Positions 9,025 through 18,070 of a DNA stretch of 20,000 nt are shown piece by piece. The position numbers were made by a program, and so were the translations under genes. Positions within the stretch are counted from its first letter, which is position 1, and each line of letters opens with the position of its first letter. This DNA comes from Chrysomallon squamiferum (taxonomy: Eukaryota; Mollusca; Gastropoda; Neomphalida; Peltospiridae): the NCBI GenBank assembly GCA_012295275.1, contig CM022675.1, positions 13,709,017-13,729,016 on the forward strand. Direction: 5' to 3'. The notes under the pieces were generated by a model. It worked only from the letters and a program-made list of their open reading frames with translations. It made no database searches and had not been told where the DNA came from.

Positions 9025-9244
9025 CATTATTATTATTATTATTATATTGTAACTTTTATTTCTTTATTAAACTGTGTGTATGTTGTTGTTGCTTTTAAAA
9101 AAAAAATTATTTTTTTAATTCACATTCTTTATTCATTCTCCAATTTTTTTGTTCATTAGTTCTACTGTCATTCTATTTTTCTGTCTGTCTATCTGTCCGT
9201 CTCTCTGCTTCTGTGTCTGTCTGTTTATTATAATTCTTAAATAA

Positions 9245-9248
<4 letters not shown>
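8828..9248. repeat. TTTC-rich and (ATT)n tracts
   Basis: TTTC-type repeats lie at about 8828-8876. ATT triplets with an inner ATC block lie at about 8944-9045, and a CTGT/CTAT tetramer patch at about 9180-9225. No gene is visible. Confidence 0.85.

Positions 9249-9292
<44 letters not shown>
9249..9292. repeat. (CA)n microsatellite
   Basis: A pure CA run of about 44 bp followed by a short (AT)n. Confidence 0.95.
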
Positions 9293-9299
<7 letters not shown>

Positions 9300-9301
<2 letters not shown>

Positions 9302-9820
9302 TTCCTTTAACTAAAATATTAGTTTCGTTTTACTAAAATATAACTAAATAACACAGCTTAAACCAATCAATAACAGAATACTTACAAACAAGTGAAGAAA
9401 ACGGAGGCGGAATGTTCAGCATTATAAGTTTAACTACAATTTAAAAGATAAAATAAACTGGCTAATGTTAATAACAGTGATTGTCTGCGAATATCGATAA
9501 CAGAATTTCATTAAATATGTGTTGACATTTTCAGCTGCAAGGAAACAGTAGTTTTGCAACGCGAATCAATGAACGCTCGTTTGTTTTCAAAACTTTGACA
9601 TCAAAAACGAAATTAGCCATTATTTGTTTTTGTATGAGAATCATTAGTGTTTCAGTCCCGTTAAACCAAGGTATTTTTATTATTTTTATTATTAGTAGTA
9701 TTTTTTTAAAGAAAAATGAACTGACTGCATGATTAGGTGAAAGGTTTTTCAGTGCGTGTTTTTTTCCATTTTTGTTTTTCATTTCAATAAATGTTTTATT
9801 TTTTTGCATGTACTCAAAGT
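9300..9820. other. Low-repeat AT-rich sequence
   Basis: Mostly unique sequence. A 92-codon minus-strand frame (9531-9809) has no recognisable domain, is Lys/Ile-rich and lacks splice or conservation support, so I do not call it. TCTGCGAATATCG at 9484-9496 is shared with the CpG-rich block at 6027-6039. Confidence 0.5.
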
Positions 9821-9821
9821 A

Positions 9822-9855
<34 letters not shown>

Positions 9856-10052
9856 CATTATAATTATTCTTCTTCTTATTATTATTATATTAATCATTAT
9901 TATTGTTATTATTATTATCATTATCAATGTTGTTGTTGTTGTTGTTGTTATTGTTGTTATTATTATCATTATTAATGTTGTTGTTGTTATTGTTGTTATT
10001 ATTATTATTATCATTATCAATGTTGTTGTTGTTGTTGTTGTTATTATCATCT
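9822..10052. repeat. (ATT)n/(GTT)n array with higher-order unit
   Basis: After plain ATT triplets, a composite unit of ATTATCATTATCAATG followed by (TTG)n and ATTGTTGTT recurs. The AATG mark sits at 9926, 9974 and 10019, so the higher-order period is about 45-48 bp over three copies. All long frames here are repeat artefacts. Confidence 0.85.
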
Positions 10053-10192
10053 TTTTTAATATCTGTATACGCTTTTCCTGGCATAATTAATTTCAGTTAT
10101 CTGAGGGTTGATAATAAAATCATTAAACAAAAGAAAGAGTAGAAAAGGAAAGAGCAAGGGAAAATGAAAAAGATAATCTTGTCATTTACATA

Positions 10193-11235
10193 CTTACAAA
10201 AATACACACATACATACTTATACAAATACACACGTACATACTTATACAAATACACACATACATACTTATACAAATACACACACATACTTATACAAATACA
10301 TACTTATACAAATACACACATACACACTTATACAAATACACACATACACACTTATACAAATACACACGTACATACTTATACAAATACACACATACATACT
10401 TATACAAATACACACATACATACTTATACAAATACACACACATACTTATACAAATACACACATACATACTTATACAAATACACACATACACACTTATACA
10501 AATACACACGTACACACTTATACAAATACACACACATACTTATACAAATACACATGTACATACTTATACAAATACACACACATACTTATACAAATACACA
10601 CACATACTTATACAAATACTCACGTACATACTTATACAAATAAATACACACACATACTTATACAAATACACACACATACTTATACAAATACACACGTACA
10701 TACTTATACAAATACACACATACACACTTATACAAATACACACACATACTTATACAAATACACATGTACATACTTATACAAATATACACATACACACGTA
10801 CACTTATACAAATACACATGTACATACTTATACAAATACACACACATACTTATACAAATACACACACACATACTTATACAAATACATATGTACATACTTA
10901 TACAAATACACACACGTACATACTTATACAAATACACACACATACTTATACAAATACACACATACACACTTATACAAATACACACATACACACTTATACA
11001 AATACACATGTACAGACTTATACAAATACACACACATACTTATACAAATACACACGTACACACTTATATTAAAAACACACACATACTTATACAAATACAC
11101 ACATACATACATACAAATACAAAAATACACATACATACTTATATTTATACTTTATACAAATACACACATACATACTTTTATACAAATACACACACATACT
11201 TATACAAAACACACGTACATACATCTACTGACATG
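10193..11235. repeat. Minisatellite, CTTATACAAA core with 22/24-bp period
   Basis: The core CTTATACAAA followed by TA and a CA/CATA/CGTA spacer repeats across about 1 kb. I count 36 exact cores from 10217 to 11039, plus a mutated one at 11063 and further copies to about 11210. Intervals are mostly 24 or 22 bp, with single 16- and 30-bp cases and two of 26. From 10217 to 11063 every interval is an even number of bases, because the spacers vary by whole CA/TA/GT dinucleotides. Frequent spacer variants are CACACATACATA, CACACACATA, CACACGTACATA and CACATGTACATA. The long Thr/His/Tyr and Cys/Ile/Val frames across it are artefacts. Confidence 0.95.
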
Positions 11236-11244
11236 TATTCACAC

Positions 11245-11499
11245 ATACACGCACACACACACAATACACACACACACACACACGCACGCATGCATGCATT
11301 CAAATATGTATAAAAAGAAACATTAGCATATAAAAATATTAGCATATACATATAGCATATGATATACTAAAAGGACCGAGGATTTGTAATAAAAAAATAA
11401 TAATAATAATGAACCAAAAAAAAAATATAATTATTTCATTACAATCTTATTTTTTATATTTTCCTTCCTACATTTTTTTTTTTTTTTTTTTTTTTTTTT
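11245..11499. repeat. (CA)n patch, AT-rich spacer and T27 run
   Basis: CA-rich sequence with GCACGCATGCATGC lies at about 11246-11299. AT-rich sequence follows, with a short duplication of AGCATAT near 11325-11360. A run of 27 T lies at 11473-11499. Read on the minus strand, this run is an A27 tract just after the LINE relic. Confidence 0.85.
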
Positions 11500-12320
11500 C
11501 GTTTTAGAGTTAGTACGTTAATTAAGTGACTCATTTATGAAAATGTAAAATTCTGCAATGAAACTAGGACAGAGTTTGCACTTTTCAATGGTATAAGACA
11601 AATGTTTAGGGTCATAAATAAATCCAATGTTTGCATATTTTATTTGTGTTTTTGGTTTATAACTGCATGGAAATTTAATAGTTCATACATCTGTCTGCAG
11701 CCGCTTTTAGTTTTGAGTAAAATATTCATTTCAGGCTTTTGAGGACTCGCCAAAATATCATCACTTAATCTAAATTATGTATGTTAATGGTTTTATTAAT
11801 CAAGCATATTCTAGGAAATGAGACATATGTTCTATTTTCTTATACATTTTTTATATGTTAAAAAAAAAACATCTCCCTGTTCATTTAGTAAGTCATTTAT
11901 AAAACCTACCCCATTACTGAAATAGAGTTTATACAAAACTGGTTTTATGGTCTGCGCACATTCCACTGTTAGACCTAACACTGAATGATTAAATTTGAAT
12001 TATGTTTTGTGTTTTTCTTTTTCTTGTGGTTTTACCCAGCTTATTAACGTGACCGTCCAAAAGCTGTTTAATATTTCTTCTGTTTTTCTCTTTATCAAAT
12101 AGTCAACGTACACAATCAAATCATCTGCTAAATCATTTACTGCAGTTTTTATTAAAGGAAATAAATTTTGAAAATTTCTTTTTTCCTATCCAAAGTGTTT
12201 TTGATTTAAAATAATTAATTTCTACCTGAGACAGAAACATGGTAATTTAAAACAGTGCAATCACTCGGGAGAACCATCAAGTATAAAGTTTGTATCATCT
12301 GCATTTTGTGATATGAAATA
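11500..12320 (-). pseudogene. Decayed LINE reverse transcriptase, L1/Tx1-like, 5'-truncated
   Basis: The minus strand carries pieces of a non-LTR retrotransposon ORF2 broken by stops and frameshifts. In order: SQNADDTNFILDGSPE (about 12311-12264), with ADD at the catalytic YxDD position of reverse transcriptase (Tyr replaced by Asn) and the FILDGS that often follows; then, after a frame change, EINYFKSKTLWIGKKKFS, matching the usual 'LKINxxKTKxxWIG' block; then NSFWTVTLISWVK; then after another shift a 53-codon open piece (11993-11832) containing PVLYKLYFSNGVGFINDLL and NEQGD, the usual connector region after the RT domain; then PEMNILLKTKSGCRQMYELL (about 11742-11683). The gap between WIG and NSFW is far shorter than in intact elements, implying an internal deletion. 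A GTT repeat lies upstream of the RT end, and an A27 tract (minus sense) follows the last piece, consistent with a retroposed copy. Family assignment is from remembered motifs, not a search. Confidence 0.72.
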
Positions 12321-12331
12321 TTACAGCTAAA

Positions 12332-12396
12332 ATTGTTGTTGTTGTTGTTGTTGTTATATTTTTATAATTTTGATTATTATTATTATTATTATTATC
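12332..12396. repeat. (GTT)n and (ATT)n patches
   Basis: (GTT)n lies at about 12332-12355 and (ATT)n at about 12374-12395. They bound the visible 5' side of the LINE relic (minus sense). Confidence 0.9.
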
Positions 12397-12419
12397 ATCA
12401 TCATTAATCTATTGTTTTG

Positions 12420-12427
12420 TGACGTCA
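12420..12427. promoter_or_regulatory. Palindromic CRE, TGACGTCA
   Basis: An exact full CRE, the third in the window. TGACGTAA follows at 12478-12485, about 58 bp away. A possible bZIP site; function is unproven. Confidence 0.3.
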
Positions 12428-12429
12428 TA

Positions 12430-12760
12430 TATTTAATTAAGATCTACAAAGAGACTGACATGACAGCATGTGACTACTGACGTAATTTTCTTTTCTGCTA
12501 GCAACAAGATTTGTGTTATAAGCGCCCTCCCACTATCAAAAAAAAAAACCGATTACAAAGTGAACTTATTACATAGTTTCATCGACGAGGACAGATCCTG
12601 GATACGACGGTTTCTCGTTACCAACAGAACGTATCGTGTTTCTATTAGATGAAATGATGTTACCGATTAGCTTGAATCGATAATCGAAAGTGACATCGTC
12701 GAAGCGTGAAATAGACAAGTTGGTGTCATCATTCAAAGTCACTCGTTGGCTGCAGGACAA
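12430..12760. other. CpG-bearing low-repeat block, possible regulatory element
   Basis: About 13 CpGs lie in roughly 140 bp near 12580-12710, with ATCGATAATCGA and ACCGATTAG motifs. Two opposing short frames cross it: 60 codons on plus (12470-12652) and 63 on minus (12569-12760). Neither shows a recognisable domain, although the minus one is of mixed, protein-like composition. TAAGCGCCCTCCC near 12519-12531 faintly resembles a CTCF core in reverse. An A run at about 12760-12778 ends the block. Either a non-coding element or, less likely, a small exon. Confidence 0.3.
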
Positions 12761-12779
12761 AAAAAAAAAAAAAAAAAAT

Positions 12780-13255
12780 CAGTTTTAAATTTGTCGCCAT
12801 GTCGACCCGCTGTTGTCCAGAAAGTGATTTGTTCATTTAACAATGTTAATTTGAATCATAAATCTCACACGTAAAGGCGAAACGACGGATCAGATAAATA
12901 TCCGTAATATACACACGCACATACCTATAAAACACGTATTACATACTCGTAAAATACACGCATGTATTATATAACTATGCACATAATACATATACTTCTA
13001 AAAAGCACAGATATATTCTTATAAAAATATACTCACGTATTCTATATCTTTATTATTTATTTTATAAATCACACACATATGTGACATACTCATACAATAT
13101 ACATATATTATAACATAAAATGTACATATAAAATACTAGCATGTATTTTTATAGACAGATAGAAAGACAAATGGACGACGGATGATGGAAAAGAAACGGA
13201 TAAATAGTCTAAGCGAGTAAGAGAACGGACGGGGTGGAAGTAGAACAAATGTAAT
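12780..13255. repeat. AT-rich spacer with diverged minisatellite-like copies
   Basis: From about 12918 to 13045, pieces such as CCTATAAAACACG, CTCGTAAAATACACG, CTTCTAAAAAGCACAG and CTTATAAAAATATACTCACG start at about 12924, 12946, 12995 and 13018. They resemble the CTTATACAAATACACACG unit of the main array at 10193. The rest is AT-rich sequence without a gene. Confidence 0.4.
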
Positions 13256-13269
13256 AGAGAAAGGTGTGT

Positions 13270-13808
<539 letters not shown>

Positions 13809-13811
<3 letters not shown>

Positions 13812-14330
13812 CTGGCACAGTACATCGGATAATAGAGAAAACTAAACACAGTTTTCTGTGACATTTACAAATCTAACGCTGCCTCCAATTATCTTTATTT
13901 TACAACCTTAATCAATTCGTTAACCCGCCATTTGTATATTAATACATTTTTTACTACAGACTTTTCTGTTTTTTTTTTTTTTTTTTTTTTTTTTTCGGGA
14001 CATTCTGTAAAATAAATGGCTTTTTCTGTATTTTGCAAACTATTTTTGTCTTTATTTGTTTTTAAACTTTTTTTTTCTTTTTCTGGGGGTTACATTTTTC
14101 TTCCTATCAACTTATTTTTACTTTTTTTTTTTTTTTTTTTTTCCATTTTTGAAAGATTTGATTTGGGTTTCTGTTAAATTCAGTGTACTGACAAGTTGAA
14201 AAGCTAGTGAACACTGACAGAAATATTTATTAGTTTGAAGATAAATGTTTTACAAGGAGAAAATCAGAAACGAGGAGAGACAGAAAGGAAAAACAGGGTC
14301 TGGTAAAAGGCATCCTTAACGTTCGTGTAT
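13809..14330. other. AT-rich spacer with two T tracts
   Basis: T runs of about 27 (13969-13995) and 21 (14122-14142). The sequence between and around is unique, with no recognisable gene. Confidence 0.65.
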
Positions 14331-14331
14331 T

Positions 14332-14333
<2 letters not shown>

Positions 14334-14372
<39 letters not shown>

Positions 14373-14580
14373 GATATAAAGACATGGTTATACAGCTAAA
14401 GAGAAAGATACACAGAGAGATGGAAACAACATACACACGCAGACATACATACATACATACATACATACATACATACATACATACATACATACATACATAC
14501 ATACATACATACATAGATACATACATACATATATACATACATACATACATACATAAATACATTCATACATACATACATTC
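14334..14580. repeat. (GACA)n and (CATA)n arrays
   Basis: About nine GACA tetramers lie at 14334-14371. CATA tetramers lie at about 14444-14580 with isolated substitutions (GATA, AATA, TTCA). The Tyr/Ile/His/Thr and Met/Tyr/Val/Cys frames over the array are artefacts. Confidence 0.95.
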
Positions 14581-14711
14581 ATTCGTTAGATTTTCGAATC
14601 GTCGAAAATAGAAATGATTGTAACAAAATTAAAAAAAAATAAAGACTTTTCTGCACTTCTAGACGAAGCATATAGACCAGGATATCCAGTTTTGAATTAA
14701 AATACTGGGGT

Positions 14712-14858
14712 GGGGGAGTTATCAGAGATGAAGGGGGGAGTTATCAGAGATGTGGGGGAGTTATCAGAGACCAGGGGGAGTTATCAGAGAAGTGGGGGGA
14801 GTTATCAGAGACCAGGGGGAGTTATCAGAGACCAGGGGGGATTTATCAGAGATGAAGG
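14712..14858. repeat. 7-copy G-run / TTATCAGA minisatellite, 20-22 bp unit
   Basis: A unit of GGGGGAG, TTATCAGAGA and a variable CCAG, TG or AAG tail repeats seven times. TTATCAGA starts at 14719, 14741, 14761, 14781, 14802, 14822 and 14843, with intervals of 22, 20, 20, 21, 20 and 21. Every unit carries a run of about five or six G and TGATAA on the minus strand, a match to the GATA-factor consensus WGATAR. Copies are similar enough to suggest recent expansion. Confidence 0.92.
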
Positions 14859-14869
14859 GAGAAGAAAGG

Positions 14870-14993
14870 TCGTGTAGGTCACAGAGGTTGTTATATTTTC
14901 TAATAACGGAATGAGACAATTACACGACTGTAAAGACGACGTCAGTTTATTGGTGATTTCAGCGCACTCAGTGTTAGACCGGTCACTCTGCTG
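14870..14993. other. Unique spacer between the G-rich minisatellite and the 30-bp duplication
   Basis: Contains GACGACGTCAG (about 14935-14945), a CRE-like core, and an ATTGG reverse CCAAT motif. A 68-codon minus-strand frame (14805-15011) begins in the next repeat and runs back into the minisatellite; it has no recognisable domain. Confidence 0.4.
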
Positions 14994-15053
14994 TTTAACA
15001 TCAAACTCCAATAAACTCGCTGATTTAACATTAGACTCCTATAAACTCGCTGG
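14994..15053. repeat. 30-bp tandem duplication
   Basis: TTTAACATCAAACTCCAATA and TTTAACATTAGACTCCTATA start 30 bp apart (14994 and 15024), and each ends in AAACTCGCTG. About four substitutions separate the two copies. Confidence 0.8.
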
Positions 15054-15059
15054 ATCCAT

Positions 15060-15440
15060 CACAGCCAGATGGTTGTTGTTTTCGTAGCCGTGCACTGCGA
15101 ACTGTTCGCACGTGAGTACTAAAAAGCGGAGCAGACGTATTGCATTCAGTTCAAAGTCGGCACCAGTCGGTGATTAGACTGGTATCGGTTTATGGAGCGA
15201 AGCGCGAACAGGCTTGTTATGGTAACACAGTGCGAGCGCAACAAACAATAAACTGCTCGGTGCACGACAATGGAGATAGATAAAGCAAAATGGCGATTTT
15301 ATTGGCGACCGAGTAGAAGAGAGCTAAAGCGATTAACTTTACGTTGTAATTATTCTCGGCGAAGTTTCTGCTTTTATGCCCAGTTTGTTTTATGAAACGA
15401 TTACTGCAGCTTTTAACGTCCCTAATACACGTAGCTGCTT
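15060..15440. promoter_or_regulatory. CpG-retaining, motif-rich block, candidate enhancer or promoter
   Basis: About 26 CpGs in 360 bp and no simple repeats. Visible motifs include AACAAACAATAA (FOX- and SOX-like, about 15240-15251), ACAATGG (15267-15273, SOX consensus), AAAATGGCG (15287-15295, YY1-like) beside ATTGG (reverse CCAAT, 15301-15305), GCGATTAAC (about 15329-15337), and GTTATGGTAAC (about 15216-15226), an RFX-like inverted repeat. This mix is typical of conserved non-coding elements or promoters. No start codon with a convincing frame is seen. Confidence 0.4.
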
Positions 15441-15549
15441 TTGATATTAATATTGTAAAACAGAAATATTGATTACTGTATAATATCAGGATGTAATTTA
15501 TTTTTAAACGTAGAAACAGGTCAATAAAGACAAAGTACTTGATGTATGC

Positions 15550-15553
<4 letters not shown>

Positions 15554-15634
<81 letters not shown>
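15554..15634. repeat. (CT)n array
   Basis: About 81 bp of pure CT followed by GTCTTT. The poly-Ser/Leu frame over it is spurious. Confidence 0.95.
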
Positions 15635-15638
<4 letters not shown>

Positions 15639-15747
15639 TTAAATCCTCCTTCTGTTTTTCTCTTACTCATTCAAAATGTTTGATTCCGCGAACTTTTATT
15701 CCTGACCTTTTCTGTCTCTCTATTTTTTCTTTCTACCAAGCTCATCA

Positions 15748-15748
<1 letters not shown>

Positions 15749-15779
<31 letters not shown>
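15749..15779. repeat. A31 homopolymer
   Basis: Thirty-one consecutive A. No transposon body is recognisable upstream. Confidence 0.9.
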
Positions 15780-15781
<2 letters not shown>

Positions 15782-15893
15782 GATTTACCTTTACGTACGC
15801 TTTAGTCATCAAAATACATAAAACTTGATTACTTTAAAACACCATACGTGAAACCAACTCCTTCGTATTAAATTCTGGTTTATTCAGGGGAGC

Positions 15894-15896
<3 letters not shown>

Positions 15897-15946
<50 letters not shown>
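15897..15946. repeat. A50 homopolymer
   Basis: Fifty consecutive A, the longest homopolymer in the window, between CAGGGGAGCGTT and CGAGACCG. It could be a retroposed poly-A tail, but I recognise no element upstream and no target duplication. Confidence 0.9.
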
Positions 15947-15947
<1 letters not shown>

Positions 15948-16188
15948 GAGACCGTTGTACCTGTGAGCAAAATAGTAGCTACAGTAGAAAAGAGGTTATG
16001 CGAAATTGGAACTATTAATAATCGGGCAAAATGAGATTTGATTAGGAAGATTGAGTTTATCGGTTAGTTTGGCCCATATCTTGAACAGTTGAAGCACGTG
16101 ATGACAAATGAAACATATTGATTTATCAAGACTACTGAAGCTGTGTGTAATTTTCAATTTGAGAAATTTCTTACGTCAGTGCTTGAAT

Positions 16189-16190
<2 letters not shown>
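15947..16190. other. Low-repeat spacer with E-box and CRE-like sites
   Basis: GCACGTGATGAC (about 16094-16105) contains a CACGTG E-box. TTACGTCA lies at 16171-16178, immediately before the CT array. No gene is visible. Confidence 0.4.
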
Positions 16191-16535
<345 letters not shown>

Positions 16536-16559
16536 TGTATATGTGATGGCAGAAAGTTT

Positions 16560-16815
16560 CATTTTTCTGGCCTGCAGCTTATCAATTAACTACTTGTTCA
16601 TAATCAGTGGAAACTGATCAGTGAGACAGGACAAGGTGTATGACAGTCACGTGACTTTACGTCACTGCTACAATCTGAATTTAGTTGAATCGCTGTTCGA
16701 GGCGAATAGAAAGGGAGGGGGTTGGTATACGACCGAAGTAATTAACAGTCCAAAAGCCGATATTACGTAACAAAACTGAAAGAGACAAAACTTGGCTAAT
16801 ATATTCTTTTACGTA
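16560..16815. promoter_or_regulatory. Low-repeat block with GTCACGTGAC and CRE-like site
   Basis: GTCACGTGAC at 16646-16655 is a perfect 10-bp palindrome identical to the CLEAR/TFEB-MITF consensus and to an extended USF-type E-box. TTACGTCA, a CRE variant, follows at 16657-16664, one base away. The rest is unique sequence. A 96-codon minus-strand frame (16681-16971) contains a lysine run from the T tract and is not called. Confidence 0.4.
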
Positions 16816-17060
16816 TTTTTTTTTTTTTTTTTTTTTATTGCTTTTTGTATATGTTTTAAAACGTATTCGCCCATTCAGAACATACACAAAAGTAACTACG
16901 CACGTAAAGAAAAAAACAACAAAATACAGAAGATCACGCGACAGAAACATTGGCTTGTTACAAGCGAGCAAAACAACTTTGGTTTGTTAATAACTTTTTC
17001 TCTTTCCTTTTTTTCTTTTTTTTCTTCCCCTCCTCCTTCTTCTTCTTTTTAAAGAGTCTA
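16816..17060. other. AT-rich spacer with T21 and pyrimidine-rich patch
   Basis: A T run lies at 16816-16836. A C/T-rich stretch runs from about 16995 to 17050, with TTTCTTTTT and CCTCCTTCTTCTTC. No gene is visible. Confidence 0.6.
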
Positions 17061-17355
17061 CAGGGAGTTTTGTTATTATTTCAAGCTGTAAACAAATATC
17101 TGGTAAACTCGACTCCTCACGATGTTCTTAAAATTAGATGTCATAAAACTAAAATGAAAATAAAGATAAGGCTCAGATCGTTAAGTTGCTCATAGGACGC
17201 AATGACACGTGATGTTAGAAACACGCACACTGCTGCAAGCGTGTGCGTTAGACAATACGGTCTATAATATTTTTAGGTTTTTGGGGTGTTGGGGTTTGAA
17301 GGTGGGTTATGTTTTATCCTACTGAAATATGAGTGTATCGACAATAATTCTGTCG
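17061..17355. other. Low-repeat spacer with GC-rich hairpin
   Basis: No gene is visible. ACGCACAC (17223-17230) and GTGTGCGT (17241-17248) form a perfect 8-bp stem around a 10-base spacer, and an internal GC/GC pair could extend it. GACACGTGATG (about 17204-17214) contains a CACGTG E-box. Confidence 0.45.
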
Positions 17356-17605
17356 TTTTTTTTTTTTTTTTTTTTTTTTTCTTCTTCATATTCGGCTGCT
17401 TTTGCGTTTTTTATTTTAGTTTGTCTTTCTTTGTATGTAATCTTGCAATAAATAAAATGACTGGCTAAAAAATAATAATAATAATGATAAAATAATAATA
17501 ATAATAATAACAATAACAACGACAAAAATAAAATGAAATAATTATGTAAATCAATAAAATGAAATAAATACGTAAAGAAATAAAAAGAAATAGAAAAAGG
17601 CAACA
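17356..17605. repeat. T25 run and (AAT)n-type tracts
   Basis: T25 lies at 17356-17380. AAT triplets with substitutions lie at about 17469-17520, followed by AAATGAAATAA-type repeats to about 17595. The 125-codon minus-strand frame over this is low-complexity and not a gene. Confidence 0.85.
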
Positions 17606-17901
17606 CAGATTGAGTCTTTGGTTTATGTTTTATTCTCATCACTGTAAATTGCCACACAAATTGTAACATTATGATATTCTGTACTTGGCTATTCACATTT
17701 ACACACTAGAAAACTAGTAAACACAAACATGTATTATACACACCGAGCTGCCATTAAACAGAATTTAAAATTGTGTGGTTTTTAATTTTAGAGTGACTTC
17801 CCTTTATTACGACCTACACCGAGAAAGTGCGTTTTCTCGAATTTGTACTGAATAATTATTAAAATGGAGAGAAACAGACTATAATTGGGAAGAATAATAT
17901 T

Positions 17902-17904
<3 letters not shown>
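17606..17904. other. Unique AT-rich spacer
   Basis: No repeat and no convincing open frame. ACTAGAAAACTAGT near 17705-17718 is a small inverted repeat. Nothing else is recognised. Confidence 0.5.
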
Positions 17905-17942
<38 letters not shown>

Positions 17943-18070
17943 AAATCGAAATAATTTTATTTTTATTTTCAAACAACCAGATTCTCATAATTGTAATACA
18001 AATTAACAATCAATTATCACGTCGTCATCATCATCATCACTGTCATCATTATCATCATCGTCATTATCAT
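17905..18070. repeat. (TTA)n and (CAT)n patches
   Basis: TTA triplets lie at about 17905-17941 and CAT/CGT triplets at about 18022-18069. The Tyr and His runs in the overlapping frame come from these. Confidence 0.88.

Noticed and set aside
9531-9809. 92-codon minus-strand frame
   Set aside because: Lys/Ile/Phe-rich, no recognisable domain and no splice or promoter support.
10193-11235. CRISPR-like regular array
   Set aside because: The spacers are low-complexity CA/CATA variants of 6-20 bp, not unique, and the context is eukaryotic. It is a minisatellite.
10164-11313. Repetitive Thr/His/Tyr and Cys/Ile/Val open frames
   Set aside because: They follow the minisatellite; the frames exist because the repeat lacks stops. 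No start context, signal or non-repeat domain.
12060-12150. Second ADD motif, LADDLIVYV, on the minus strand as a reverse transcriptase active site
   Set aside because: It lies after the KTLWIG block and just before NSFW, where no catalytic motif is expected. The true YxDD equivalent is at about 12294-12302.
15897-15946. A50 run as the tail of a processed pseudogene
   Set aside because: No coding remnant or target duplication is visible next to it.
16681-16971. 96-codon minus-strand frame with a hydrophobic stretch
   Set aside because: It depends on a T-run that encodes seven lysines and has no recognisable domain.
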